Of a DNA stretch of 64,000 bases, positions 34,853-46,800 are shown piece after piece (the first letter of the stretch is position 1; the number at the start of each line of letters is the position of its first letter). Source of the DNA: Serratia nevei (GTDB lineage Bacteria > Pseudomonadota > Gammaproteobacteria > Enterobacterales > Enterobacteriaceae); the NCBI RefSeq assembly GCF_037948395.1, contig NZ_CP149940.1, forward strand, positions 4,464,001 to 4,528,000, read 5' to 3'. Below the pieces are notes generated by a model. That model saw only the letters and a list, made by a program, of their open reading frames with translations, made no database searches and had not been told where the DNA came from. A program made the position numbers and the translations under genes.

Positions 34853-37012
34853 GTCTGAAAAGACGATTTCTGACGGGTTTCCCCAGTTGTCATAATCTGT
34901 AATGCTGCTGACGGTGAAATATCTGCCGGAATCTGTCCCGTCAGTAATCCAGTCCTGTCCGGTATCACGCTGTTCCTGACCGAAGGCATCATACTGTGCT
35001 GAGGCAACATCAAACCATTCATGTGTATGCTCAGTATCAAGCAGCTGGCGGCGAATTTGGCGCCCGGCACCATCAAAGTGAAGCTTTACCTGATTACCGG
35101 TATTATCCCGCATGGCGGTAACCGGACCCGCTGGTGTGATGCTGTACTCCCATGTGGTGATGTTTTCATAACCAGTACCGGCATTCTGTGTCCAACTCAG
35201 TATCCGCCCCAGTGTGTCATAGGTGTAACGGGTTTCGATCCCCTGTGGTGAAACCTCAGAATGCAAAAGCCCGTTATACACAGACCGGCGCTGTGTGACG
35301 GATGACTGCAACCCGTCATAACCGGTAAAAATTACCGTTTGTGTCATCAGGCCGCTGTCGCTGACCTCGGTGTCAAAATCCTGTCTGCCGGTAAAAGACT
35401 GCCCCTCGGCATCCGGGTTATACAGGGTATCGGTGAATGCTGTGACGCGGCCATACTCTGTATTTCCGGTGTCTTCCTGATATTCCGTGATATGTACAGA
35501 TAACAGCGTATCACCGCTGAATACGGATTCGGTGTCCTGTACCACACAGTCCGTCCGGTTGCCTAACAGGCGGTAGGTGGATGTTATTATTTGCTCCGGT
35601 GTGTCATTATAATCACTGTCCCGCGGTGTTACCGTCACGGATTTCAGGAACCGGACAAACCCATTCGGTTCGGCCGGACAATGGTCTCCGCCTTCTGCTG
35701 GATAAAATTCATAAGTGGTCAGTGTGCCGTCAGGGGCTTTCATACTGACCGGATTACCGTACTCATCAAATGCTGTTTCCGTAATTTCCTTACGGGTCTG
35801 CTCTGCGGCAGGCAGAAAGGTATCAGTCAGGGTAACCGTTTTCTTTCGGGGCATCTGAAACTGAGCCGGCTGCCCGTCAATAAGGACATCAGGCCTGGCA
35901 TAATAGGCTGTTTCCTCCCGGATAATACAGCTGCCTTTCCGTGTTTCCTCCGAGATTTGCAGGTGATAGTTATTATATTCCCGCTTCGTGGTGACAGTAA
36001 TACCGTCACTGGTAATAGTTTCCGTTGAACCGTAGGTATAATCCGTTAATGTGGTATAGATATAATCACTGCCAGAAGACCAGTTACCAAAATTGCCGTT
36101 GAAACCGAGGAAGTTTTGCGTGGTGTACGAGAAATGCCGGATTGTTTTCGGCTGTCCGGCCCCCGGATTACGGATATGGGTAAACACGACCGGCAAACGG
36201 GAAGTGATCTTTGATGTCGCGGGATACCTGAGCCCCTCCTGTCCATTATAAACAACGTCATCTGTCATGCCGGTCGGGTATTTTACGCCGGTCAGCACCC
36301 GGCCGGTCATTCCGGATATGGCATCATAACTGAAATGACAATTCAGAACATTACCGTCATGTATATTGTGAAAAATACGGGTCAGATACTTATCATCCAT
36401 CAGTTGAAACTGTATGTGGTTTTCATCTCCGGTACCCGGCCACAGTGTCATCACAGACGATTCTGTCTGGTAATTCACCCGGCACAATATAACTGACTCA
36501 TCCCGGACTTCAGACAACCGGGACACCTGTCCGTTCCAATTCCAGGTCAGATACAGCTGTCGTCCGGCGGGTGATATGACATTCGTGGTGAGAAATGTGT
36601 CGTTATCTCTGGCTTTTGTCAGTCGTTCTGTTTTACCGTCTTTCCAGAAAATGGTGTACCCTTCCCCGTCTCCCTGGCCATTGGTAAACACAAAACGGAA
36701 ACTGCTGAGCTTCTGGTTGCGTACCTTATCGGTACCGGGGCTTACCCGGTATTTCTCACCATTACTCAGTTCCAGTAAATTAGTTCTATTATTAAACTGT
36801 GTCAGACTCAGGGCAAAACCGGTGCCAAAACCGCTGTTAATGTTGTTCAGTGATGAATAACTCAGAGACAGGGGGAGTTCAGGGCCCAGCTGATGATTGC
36901 CGACTAACGATACAACGGGCAGATTAACCATAAACTGACCGGTGCGCGAGTCAACACCTGTGCTCATGGCACTGATAAAATTGGATGTCTGTGAAGTAAA
37001 ACTGTCATTCAT
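34853..37012 (-). pseudogene. rhs gene, 5' segment (TccC-like / Rhs-family protein)
   Basis: The N-terminal ~720 residues of a large Rhs protein, from ATG 37012 (AGGAG 8 bp upstream). It starts MNDSFTSQTSNFISAMSTGVDSRTGQFMVNLPVVSLVGN, a start seen in Tc-toxin-associated and free-standing Rhs proteins, with no PAAR domain or signal peptide. YD-type repeats follow. Translation now leaves the gene at 34852 and stops inside the IS at 34820. Without the IS and with G8 in the later tract, the protein would be about 1,680 residues. It lies downstream of the P47-like and NlpC genes in the same direction, suggesting one toxin cargo block. Confidence 0.88.
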
Positions 37013-37131
37013 ACTAAACACTCCTGATACAATCAGATATTAAATAAACATTAAGGCATAAAAAACCACAAACTAACGACATCTGTATTTCTGTAATGAA
37101 AATATCCGGAGACACTTTCTGCATAATATGC

Positions 37132-37151
37132 AACCCTCCCTATTGGAGGGC
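37132..37151. terminator. Small hairpin between the NlpC-type gene and rhs
   Basis: CCCTCC-CTATT-GGAGGG lies in the ~210-bp gap. It may end the upstream transcript or attenuate read-through into rhs. The T-tract is weak on both strands. Confidence 0.4.
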
Positions 37152-37223
37152 TTATAATATAAAATTTAGCTTATCATTCCGATAAATACAAATATGACTG
37201 ATAAAAACCATGGGTATAATAAT

Positions 37224-39003
37224 TTACTTAATAATTAAATTATTATGTCTCCAGACTGAACTGGTGCGTTTTTCCCATTTTTCGCTGTAAGCCTCCCGAC
37301 AACTTAGTCCCGGCGGCAAATGATGCAGCATCTGACCATTACCAATATAGACTGCCGAGTGCTGCAGTGTGGTTGACGACAGATTAAAGACCAGAATGTC
37401 ACCGGATTGAAGAGAAGTATCCTCAACTTTGATGAAGCCTTCCTCCGGAGCCTGTACTTCAAAAATATTTTTCCCGGAATCGAGGTAATAGGCCTCACGT
37501 GGATAGTCATTGAGTGCAATGCCTTTCTCCCGGAGGAGATAATCCCTGATCAGGGAGTAGCAGTCGTATTGGCCATAGATGTAGGGGCGGTTTTCATAGT
37601 CTAGTTCAGTCTGCGGGAAAATAGTCAGGCTCTGCAGGCTGGGCCATAAAACAAGCAGGTATGGCAGACCATCACGGTCACTCATTACCTGATAGTCAGA
37701 AATATCGTGGCTCTGGGCATCAGGCACGCTGCAAATGACATGAGTGATTTCATGTGAATGCCTGAGTATCCGTAGGAAATCAGCATCAATTATTGCCCCC
37801 TGTTCAGGTGTCGGAGAAACATTAACACATGGTTTGAATCCTGAATTATTGTCATCCTGAGACAGTACACCACAAATCATATCAGGGGCACTGTCGATAA
37901 TATGCTGAATAATATCCTCAGGGACACCATGGTTTCTGACATGTCGTCCTGTGCATTCGGAGACATCTCGTGAGTTATTACGAAAACCAATGTGTTTAAT
38001 CCCTTTGCTATTATTGAACTTAAGCACAGGGGAGGTTAGATTGCCAAAATTATCGATGATGTCAACGTAGGTTTCCCCGTAAAATTCCCAGGACGTCATT
38101 ACAGAACAGTGACCATCAATCAAGACAAAACAGACACCTGGTTGCTTATTTATCGTGTGTTTACAGGGGAACTCGTATTTACTAAAGCGGACGGTGAGTG
38201 TCTTGGACAAATGGCTCTTTCCATAATCCGCGGCACAGTCAAACGCCTGCCAAATCCAATACCAGCTATAGTCGCTTCCGAATCGATCACCGGACTGCAA
38301 GTTGGCTTTCACCGAGGAAATTTTATGAAACGGTTTCTTAATGTCCAGATAATAGTTTGTCCCGGTAAGACTATACAAATTTGCTCCCTGATTAGATGTA
38401 CCGGGTAAACGGGATGAATCCGTATTCATAGAGAAGTCGTCAAGCGTATACCTGTATGGTTCGATAGCTCTGATTTCGATATCACTAGGCGCCTTGAAAG
38501 GTGCTCCGTTTGAACCGTTCACAGTATTAGTACCACTGGAAGTAGTTTTGAACTCACCAACATTTTGAATAGCGATACCTGCAGCTATTTTCTTATTAAT
38601 ATTTCCTTTTGTACAGTACACGTATAGTGAACAATAGTTATAGCCATCCTCCGGGAATAAATAAGAGCCTTCACCCGCCCTGGACGAATAATATTCCATA
38701 GCACCTAAATAGTCATTTTTATTGAAGCTAACACGACAGTCAGATGTTATTCCAAACTCAAAATCGAACGGTATTTTCTCCCCAGTTTGGTAATCGCACA
38801 AGAAAATACTATTTTTCATCTCACTATTCGTCATCTCTATTGGAGCGGGGGGGGGTTGAGTTAGTCCCACCATCCATTATCTTTACCTTGACGATAACCT
38901 CAATCATATTCAGTCCGTTTCCGTAAATAATAGCAGACTCTTTTGATGTCCCCTGATAGTGAATATTTAGACCAGCCAAATAGTCGAATTTGTCATAATA
39001 CAT
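37224..39003 (-). pseudogene. NlpC/P60-domain protein (probable peptidoglycan hydrolase effector), frameshifted at C9
   Basis: Read from ATG 39003 (AGAGGA upstream), 50 codons (MYYDKFDYLAGLNIHYQGTSKESAII onward) lead to a C9 run (plus-strand G9 at 38847-38855), where the frame is lost. With C8 it continues STPPAPIEMTNSEMKNSIF for another ~530 residues. The N-terminal ~400 residues are unrecognised. The C-terminus is NlpC/P60-like, with catalytic Cys in GQYDCYSLIRDYL, then SGDILVFNL and His in LQHSAVYIGNGQMLHH. Such domains cleave peptide links in peptidoglycan and serve as T6SS effectors or phage tail lysins. A start at 38873 beyond the tract would lose the N-terminus. Confidence 0.75.
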
Positions 39004-39136
39004 AAAAATATCCTCTTGAAATGATAAGATGTACCTATTGCTAAGAATAAAGCCTGTTAAGCATCGAGTGCCGCGAGAGTCAGGCGTCTGTCTCGAATAC
39101 AGAACTTATCTAGCAGCTTGAGCGACCCGCTGAAAA

Positions 39137-40705
39137 TCAATGCACCGGAATAGAGGATATCGGTAAGAACAAAAGCATCCGGTTCGCAGAACGGCATTTG
39201 ACCTGGTTGGCTGCCACCTTGACCATCGGCGCAATAGGGGGAACATTCTCGGTGACGCCATCTGTTATAACTTTTTCAATAATAACATGAATGATAATGC
39301 TTATTGTCGCGACCACCACCGCGACAACGATTCCAACTATGAGGGCCGTGAGCTTTGTAGCCAAATACCCAGTTACCCCAGTGACTACGATCCCAATCAG
39401 AGCAATAATGGCCTCAGTTACTACCACCCATACTGCGATATCTGTTGTGTTTTGCACATAAGGATCACCGACCATAGCGTAGACCATGACTTGCTCACCT
39501 TTGCTATTAACGGCAAGCTCAAACGTTTGTTTGGTAACGATGTGGGTGTAGGCGACGATTCCCGGAGAAATATCAGTGCGTACCTTGCACTCAGTACGAA
39601 CGTATGTCTCATCGAAATTAATATCAAAATTTTCTACCACTGGATAGTAGGTGATGGCACCGACTTTAATGCCTTCTAACTTGATGTTCTTGCCGATAAT
39701 GGTGGTACCTGATGCATCGAGCACATAGTTGTCAGCACTAGTGTCTTCAAATATGTATGGCAATGCTGGCAGCAATTGATACTTGACGAAAATCTCACGA
39801 CTGATGAGAAAACTCGCATTATCATCCCGTTCCAGCCGTAAGGCCGGCATTTGGTTTGGAAGCCCGGTAGCGTCACGTTCATTAGTCATGGCCAACACAC
39901 CGAAGATACTATTTTCCTCAGAGCCTGAGTCGGTATAGGCATAGCTCATGCTTGTTGCCCGGAGCCATTTAAATTCGTCACTGTCATTACCCATGTTATT
40001 TATCACGACGGTACTAAACAGAGTGTCGAATTGCTCAAGGTTCTCAGGCTCATTAAGCCATTGTTCCAACAAGCCCCGCAGCAACATTTTATCCATGTCT
40101 GGAAGAACCTTATTTGGGTCCTTCAGCGATATCACCGCCGCGATAGGATCATCTGGATCTGTAAGCTGAGTGTTGACCTGCAGGTCATAGTCGCCATCCT
40201 GTGCTAAAACTGGTCTGGGCGCAGGGAAGTAGCTGAGTTTGACATAGACATCTGCGGACATCCCGTCGACCTGATAAGACTTACCATTCATGCCTTTGTA
40301 GGTCCCAAATCCGAGCGGCACACGAACCTTTACGTTGCGGCCATCTCCCCCGGTAGTGATGGACCAAGCTTTGAACTTGGCCTTTAGTGCGAAAGGGGCA
40401 TTTACAGTATCGATGCTGTCAGGATAAGTTTTTTCCAACGCAATTCGCTGATTGAGTGCCGAAACACGACAGATGCTAACCGAGTCCCACCCATTGGTGG
40501 TGACCGCGCTAGCTAGACTAATTCCGCCTGTACTTGCGAAGCCCCGTGCTTCCTTCAGCGCTTCTTCTGAGGGGTATACGTGACTAGCACAGCTATAAAG
40601 GGACGATTCACGTATAGTTTGGCGGACGCTCTCGTTGAGACGTTCGAGTTGCAGGGAGATGGGTTGTGATAACCCGGACTGCATGACATTGCTTTTATTA
40701 CTCAT
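39137..40705 (-). CDS. P47/OrfX-like (TULIP superfamily) protein, second paralogue
   Basis: A 522-residue protein from ATG 40705 (GGAG 8 bp upstream). A region after residue 65 (TTNGWDSVSICRVSALNQRI, later FKAWSITTGGDGRNVKVRVPLGFGTY) resembles the clostridial P47/OrfX family, tubular lipid-binding proteins first seen in botulinum gene clusters. The C-terminal ~110 residues contain a long hydrophobic, Val/Ile-rich stretch (TEAIIALIGIVVTGVTGYL to IVGIVVAVVVATISIIIHVII) able to insert in membrane. It follows its paralogue by 25 bp. I propose a toxin-related or toxin-helper role from family and context; the exact function is unknown. Confidence 0.65.
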   Translation of the reverse strand: MSNKSNVMQSGLSQPISLQLERLNESVRQTIRESSLYSCASHVYPSEEALKEARGFASTGGISLASAVTTNGWDSVSICRVSALNQRIALEKTYPDSIDTVNAPFALKAKFKAWSITTGGDGRNVKVRVPLGFGTYKGMNGKSYQVDGMSADVYVKLSYFPAPRPVLAQDGDYDLQVNTQLTDPDDPIAAVISLKDPNKVLPDMDKMLLRGLLEQWLNEPENLEQFDTLFSTVVINNMGNDSDEFKWLRATSMSYAYTDSGSEENSIFGVLAMTNERDATGLPNQMPALRLERDDNASFLISREIFVKYQLLPALPYIFEDTSADNYVLDASGTTIIGKNIKLEGIKVGAITYYPVVENFDINFDETYVRTECKVRTDISPGIVAYTHIVTKQTFELAVNSKGEQVMVYAMVGDPYVQNTTDIAVWVVVTEAIIALIGIVVTGVTGYLATKLTALIVGIVVAVVVATISIIIHVIIEKVITDGVTENVPPIAPMVKVAANQVKCRSANRMLLFLPISSIPVH

Positions 40706-40730
40706 GGTATAGCTCCTTGAATTGATAGGG

Positions 40731-41963
40731 TTAAATGTATTTGATGATAAGGGATTCAGCAAGGAAACTAGACTCAGCTTTATGCGAACCCCGGCTCCAG
40801 GAAACACAGTCGATGCTGTCTGCCTTGATCGAGCCGCCTCGATTGGCAATTGCGCGGATATGGTCATCGGAAATGGAGGCTGCAACAATTGCGGTGATCA
40901 AACTCACGATGGGGGAGAGCCACTTCAGATACCAGGGAATGTGGACTTGATGTTTGAAGTCGGACGACTGTTTTACAAAGGTGATCACATTATTAACAAG
41001 TGAAGTCTTCATCTTCACCCAGCCATTCCACTTCATATCAATTCCTGCGTACAGATCGCAATTTCCTTTGTAGTCAATGGATACGAAGTCTCCGAGTATT
41101 CGTGCCTTATTGCAGCCAGCAAAGACAATGGGGGTGTACCAAATTGCGCCCGATTTTATGGACTGCATGCGCAATGCTGGAATATTGATCATTTCATTGT
41201 TGACGTAATTAAAATCCCGCGGGCTCGCCCCTTGATACAAGTCGAGCAGGCCTGGCAAGATAATATGTTCGAGCAGCATTTGTGCTGAAAGCACGTAACA
41301 GGACTGTCCTCCCTGATTGATCCCTGACACATCGATATCCAGAGGAAGTTTATGAATGTCTCGGTCACTACAAACAGCTAAAATAGCTAAGAACCCTGTA
41401 TCGAGATAGGAGTATGCGCACTTATGGGGGATTGCCCATTTTGGCGCGCTGTCCTTGGCAAAGTTAACTTGGGCAAAGGTATGGGTGAACTGTTCCGGAT
41501 GTTCAACCAGATAGTTGCAGATACAGTCGAGCACAACTAATTTCAGTGGACCAAGTGTGCCTGCGGGATCTTGCAGGGTAACACCGCGTATCCAGCCGCC
41601 TTCTTCCTGCTGCATTTCTAGAGAATTTTGGGCCTTATGCAGAAAAATGGATCTCAACTGTAATTGTTTGGGGCTCTGTGGCAGTAGTGATAGTGTAACT
41701 TCGATGATAGCGACTGCTCCGGCAAGTGATCGAGTGATACCGCTAGTCTCAAAGGTACCTGATCGAATTGGCAAGCGCATACGCAACAGTCGACCACCAC
41801 CGCCATTTACGATCGACCAGCAATTGAACTCACCTCGACACGTATAGCCTTCGTCGGAGGTGTAGTAAAACCCTTGATCAAGCGTCGGCCAACTTGCGGC
41901 CATATCTGCATTAACGGTATCCTGTCTTACCATACTGATGGTGTCCCAACCTTTTGTTAGCAT
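40731..41963 (-). CDS. P47/OrfX-like (TULIP superfamily) protein, first paralogue
   Basis: A 410-residue protein from ATG 41963, starting MLTKGWDTISMVRQDTVNADMAASWP, the GWD(T/S)xS start typical of P47-like proteins. FNCWSIVNGGGGRLLRMRLPIRSGTF follows, parallel to FKAWSITTGGDGRNVKVRVPLGFGTY in the next gene, showing the two are paralogues. No signal peptide is present. It has a short hydrophobic stretch near the C-terminus (WLSPIVSLITAIVAASI). It heads the four-gene cargo unit that runs through the second P47-like, NlpC and rhs genes. P47 family membership is judged by eye, not by search. Confidence 0.65.
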   Translation of the reverse strand: MLTKGWDTISMVRQDTVNADMAASWPTLDQGFYYTSDEGYTCRGEFNCWSIVNGGGGRLLRMRLPIRSGTFETSGITRSLAGAVAIIEVTLSLLPQSPKQLQLRSIFLHKAQNSLEMQQEEGGWIRGVTLQDPAGTLGPLKLVVLDCICNYLVEHPEQFTHTFAQVNFAKDSAPKWAIPHKCAYSYLDTGFLAILAVCSDRDIHKLPLDIDVSGINQGGQSCYVLSAQMLLEHIILPGLLDLYQGASPRDFNYVNNEMINIPALRMQSIKSGAIWYTPIVFAGCNKARILGDFVSIDYKGNCDLYAGIDMKWNGWVKMKTSLVNNVITFVKQSSDFKHQVHIPWYLKWLSPIVSLITAIVAASISDDHIRAIANRGGSIKADSIDCVSWSRGSHKAESSFLAESLIIKYI

Positions 41964-42284
41964 TAGTAATGCTCTCCAGATGTATTTATTCATTTCATGA
42001 GTTTTTAATTCGGTTGCATTGTGATTTAAAATTATTTAACTAAAATTTTTAAGTTGACGTCCATGTTAAACTAACCATGTTCCTTCGGAGCACTTTTATC
42101 AAAAATCGGGACGACATAAATTACGCCTATTTACTTGATTGTTTATTCAGGATTATAAAAAGTATTTTATAAGTTAACAATTAAAAAAAACTTAACAGCT
42201 CACCTAATAAATATAAATTGTCAACATGGAATAATCTGCTAAGGCAGCAAATAAGATAGTCAGTTAGCAATGCCGTTTTTTACC
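41964..42284. other. AT-rich upstream region of the P47-like gene
   Basis: About 320 bp of AT-rich DNA separating the cargo unit from the IS remnant, with no gene. It probably holds the promoter of the leftward P47-like operon, but no single promoter stands out. Confidence 0.4.
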
Positions 42285-43340
42285 TTCATTTTTCCATTTC
42301 GCGAGCCCGCTGCAAACTCTACTGGCATCAGATAATTCAGTGAGAAATGAGGGTGATACTCATTATGATCCTGACGCCAGCCGTTAATGACTTTTCTGGC
42401 GTGAACAATATAGCTGAACCAGTGCTCATTCAGACACTCATCTCGAAATCGACCATTAAAGCTTTCGATAAACCCGCTCTGTGTCGGTTTGCCCGGTTGA
42501 ATAAGCCGAAGCTTAACGCCATGCTCTAAGACTCACTGGGCCACTGCCCGGCAGGTAAACTCTGCTCCCTGACCTGTTTTGATCGTTGCCTGATAGCCAC
42601 GGAATAACACAATACTGTCCAGAATACGTGTGACCTGAATACCTGATACTGAGGGCAGTAGTGTCTGCCAAGCATTCCTTCATGAAATCAGCGACGCAGG
42701 TCAGGCACTTGATCCTGCGTCCGGTAGCCAGTGTGTCCATGACGAAATCCATCGACCACGTTAGGAGCAATGGAAGACGTTCTGTTACCAATTTGCGCTT
42801 AACATCCAAACCGCTGAGATGATAAAGGCAGTGCACGCGCTTGTGATTAACACGCAGGCCTTCTCGCCGCAGTAATTACCATATACAGAGGAAACCGAAA
42901 CACCGGCGCTCAAGCGTCAATTGAGTGATGCGCCCGGATAAATACGCATCAACCGCCGGACGCTGTGCCTCATAGCGGCAAGTCGACAAGGACAAATCAG
43001 CCAGCCTGCAGCCTCCACGTTACGACAGAACAGTCACTTTACACATCACTACAGCAGCTTCCCACTTGTGGTCTACCGCCAGTTCTTTCGGCACAACGTC
43101 ACTTGTAATGCCTCCTTATCCAGTATGGCTTCTGCAAGCAACTTCTTGAGACGGGCGCTCTCTTATTCAAGCGATTTAAGACGTTATACTTCAGTGACTC
43201 CCATACAACCAAACCCCTTACGCCTGATGTAAAAGGTTGCGTCAGAAATAGCATGCTTACGGGCGTAAATGCCAGCCTCGGCCTCGCGGAGAATACTGAT
43301 GATCTGTTTGTCAGAAAAACGCGTCTTCATGGGAATGTCC
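42285..43340 (-). mobile_element. Decayed IS3-family element
   Basis: The minus strand shows a complete but broken IS3-type element. OrfA begins at ATG 43330 (MKTRFSDKQIISILREAEAGIYARKHAISDATFYIRRKGFGCMGV). Fragments of OrfB include WSMDFVMDTLATGRRIKCLTCVADF and a later part reading [29 protein letters not shown]. Several frameshifts and stops separate these pieces. It lies between the T6SS operon end and the P47-like cargo unit and may mark how the cargo was brought in. Confidence 0.8.
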
Positions 43341-43501
43341 TCACGTTACTAATGAAGACAATAAGAAAAAATACATCTACAGCGAAGCATAGCCTCGAAA
43401 GCTGCGTAAGGCTGAATAAAAATTCTTGTTCCCGCTAATTGTTAGCGGGAACAAGTTGCTAAAACTTATCAATCAAAAAACACTCATGAGAAGAATTTAC
43501 T

Positions 43502-43855
43502 TTATATCTTGGGAACCTTAGAAAAAAAATCAGCCATTTCACCCGGAAAACCTTTTGAAACTGTTTTTCGCAGATCATTCATCGACACATTAAAATCCTT
43601 AGGTTGAGCATTAGTTTGCATTTTCTGATGTGCTGTTATATCTGACTGCAATCCATTAAATACATCCTTCATATTGCCGAACATATCATCGCAAGATTTT
43701 GTCACGTTACTCATGACCGACTTGGCCGCATCCGGCCCCGACATTTGAATATTACTGACGCCTTGCATAAACGGTCGACTAAGTGATGATTGAGAGTTTT
43801 GTCCTAACTGATTACCAGCCTGCATAGTTTCCAAAATTTTTGCTGGATCTAACAT
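43502..43855 (-). CDS. Small protein at the end of the T6SS operon
   Basis: A 117-residue polar protein starting MLDPAKILETMQAGNQLGQNSQSSLSRPFMQGVSN, Gln/Asn/Ser-rich and probably helical, ending FFSKVPKI. I recognise no family. ATG 43855 has AGAGGTG 6 bp upstream, 26 bp after the tssM stop, so it is very likely the last gene of the operon. It has no signal peptide. It could be a secreted effector or structural accessory. Codon use is AT-richer than the T6SS core genes, suggesting separate origin. Confidence 0.6.
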   Translation of the reverse strand: MLDPAKILETMQAGNQLGQNSQSSLSRPFMQGVSNIQMSGPDAAKSVMSNVTKSCDDMFGNMKDVFNGLQSDITAHQKMQTNAQPKDFNVSMNDLRKTVSKGFPGEMADFFSKVPKI

Positions 43856-43880
43856 GTTTATCACCTCTTTACGGTTGTGT

Positions 43881-46800
43881 TTACATCGCTTTCGGGCACG
43901 AGAATCCGCGCAACGCCCGTGACCAAAGTGGGAAATCTTTCATCGTCGAGCGCAACTCCAGTTTGAGCACGCCAACCACCGACGACATCGACATCGTCAG
44001 CTCTCGCCTGTCGCTGGCGAGCGGCACCGGATTGCTGGCGTCGAACATCCGGAATAAGGCCCAGGGCCCGTCGAAACTGGCGACCTGGATCTGGCCGGTG
44101 CCGGTGCGGAAGGTCAGTCGAACATAGCTGCCGCCTTTCGGGCCCGGCCAATCGATGCGGGTAGGCTGGCTATAACCATGGCTGTAGTTAATCACCTGCC
44201 CATCGATGTCCAGGGTCGCTTCGGTGATGGTCGGGGTCAGAGACAGCGGTCTGATGAACATGGAGAATGAAAGTTTGTCGCCGGCGCTGAAGAAGGTATC
44301 GCGAATCAAGCGGGCATTTTCAAACGCGCCCAGCGTGCTCGCATTGACGATCCCCTCAGACCCCGGTTTGGCATTCCATTTCTGCGCGTTGACATCCACG
44401 TAAGCGGCCAGGTTTTCATCGAAGAACTGCTGCATGGCGCCGTTCTGCCCAAACATGCGCGAGAAGTCCTCGATGCCGACCTCCGCTCTGGCGTTGCGCG
44501 AGAACGGATAGCGCCCGCTGATGCTGCCCTTGCACAGCCCGGAAGCCAGCGATGAAGCGCCTTTGCTCAGGTTCTTCTGGCTCTGCTGGATCGTTTGGCT
44601 GTCGCCGACCTGCAACAGATCCATCATGACGCTGCGCACCGGTTCCGGCTGACGCGCCGCATCCAGCTGCAGCCGCTTCAGCGTGCCGCCGGCGGGCACC
44701 ACCTGGCCACCGCGCAATGAGGTGGAGAGCGTGGTCAGCTGGCTGTACAGCGCTTCGAAACTGCGGCTCAGCGGATCGTTGCTGGCGTTGGTGGTCTGCA
44801 ACAGCTGATACCCCAGGCGGCGAAGCAGCTCAAAACGGTCTTCCACCGCGCGTTCCGGCGTGAGACGAAAACGCGCGCGCTCGCCGGAAATCTCGCCGAG
44901 GATGTCACGCCGCTGCTGTTCAATACGATTGCGCTGGCGATCGAACCAGCTCGCCGCATCGCCCTGGTTGGTGCCGGTCATGCTGGTTTCACGCGCGGCG
45001 AAACGCACCAGGTTGGCCAGCGGGGATGAAGGATCGGACAGCTGGCGCGCCAATATCGCCGCATCCTCCAGCCCGTTGACCGGCCGGGCGCGCACGTCGC
45101 GCATGAAAGCATCCCATTTGTCCGCATACTCGATGAGGTAAAGCTTCCTCGCCTCGTCGGCCAGCTTCTGCGCCGAGGCCAGCGAGTTCACCGCGTTTTT
45201 CCCTTCCGCGCTGTCGCGCAGCACCCAGGACTCTTCTTCGATCATGTCTTTGGCGGCGTCATCGAGCTGTGCCAGGAAGACATCGCGGTAGCTGGCGCGG
45301 GTATAGAACCCCGGCACGGCGGTATCGGTGACCGTCGCCTGGCTCTTGCGGCGCAGCATCAATGACACGTTCGGCCCCGCGGCGTCGGCCAATGAAATGT
45401 CGTTGATCGCCGCCGGTAGCGGTTTCTCTTCGATGCGGCGCACCACCCTGACCTGCATCGGAATATTCATCGCTTTCACCCGCGCCAGGCGCAGCAGGTC
45501 ACCGTTCATTTTCATGACCGGCGCATTCGGCAGAGAGAACATTTCCCGCAGGTGGTAAGCGAAAATGCCTTTGTTCATGTCGGTGTAGCCCTGCGGCATA
45601 AAGCTATCCCAGCGCGTCATGAACCAGTCGACCAGCGCCTCGGCAGAACGGTGCGAGGGTTCGCCCATCATCAGATACACTTTCAGCGTGCCGTAGACGT
45701 CCTTGTTGGACGCCGAAACGTCATTCTTGAGTTCGTCCGCGATATAGTTTTCCACCGCCGGCCAGAAGATCTGCAGCAAATGGCGTTGATAGGTCTTTTG
45801 CGCCGCGCTGTTGATCAGCTTGTGCTCGAAATAGGGATTCGGCACCGGCGAAACCTCACCGCCCAGCTGCGCGTTCATGTATCCCAACTGCTCATAGGCG
45901 GAGATGACATCGTCGCTGACGCGGTTCGTGACCGGTATTTCGCGCACGATGCGCTTCGTTTCGTCAAAGCGCGCCGCAATGTAAGAGATGTAATCGCTCT
46001 CCCACAGGTAACGCATCGCCAGCAGGTTAAAAGAGACCGCCAGCAGCACCAGCACCAGCACATAGCGGCCCAGGGAACTCATGCGGCTGCCGAGCGGCCT
46101 GGCGTGAGAAGACTGCTGCAGCACCCCGCGCTCCTGCCTGGCGTAATTCAGCTCTGGGTGGTAAATGCGCCCGGTGGGACGGGCTTCATAGATATCCGCC
46201 GCTTCCGCGTTATAAATCGCGCCCTGCGGCGGCAAGGCGATGGTGCTGCCCAGCCATACCTGTTGCAAATGGCAGGCGTAGCCCACCGGCGTTTGCGGGA
46301 AAATCTGCTCCAGCAGCGAATACAGCGGGTTGCCCAGCGATCCCAACGACTCGGTGAAGAACAGCAGCTGTTGGCGGTTCTGGCCGTCCGGCGCATCGTG
46401 CAGCAGTTCGAGCACGTGATGGCTGACGCGCGCCACCATCTCCCGGTAGAGATCTTCATACTGCTCGAACGGGGTTTCGCCCTGTTCGGCCCGGTTCAGG
46501 CTGAACCCCATCCCTTTTTGCAACAGGTCGTCGCCCAGCATCGACAGGAAGGTCTCGCCGCCGACCAGTTGATCGAGGTGGCTGATGGTAAGATAGACCG
46601 GCAGCTCGCAGCGGAACCATGAGGCCATTTCCAGCAGGCGCACGCGCAGCGCATCGGCGACGGATTTTCTTTCCGTCAGCGAGGCATGCAGCAGCCAGCG
46701 TGCATCCAGGCACAGCATGATGCCGTCGATGCCCGGATGGCGGCGGTGGCGCCGGATCAGTTTGAACAGGGTATCGCGCGCCCTGGCGCCGTCTTCGCCA

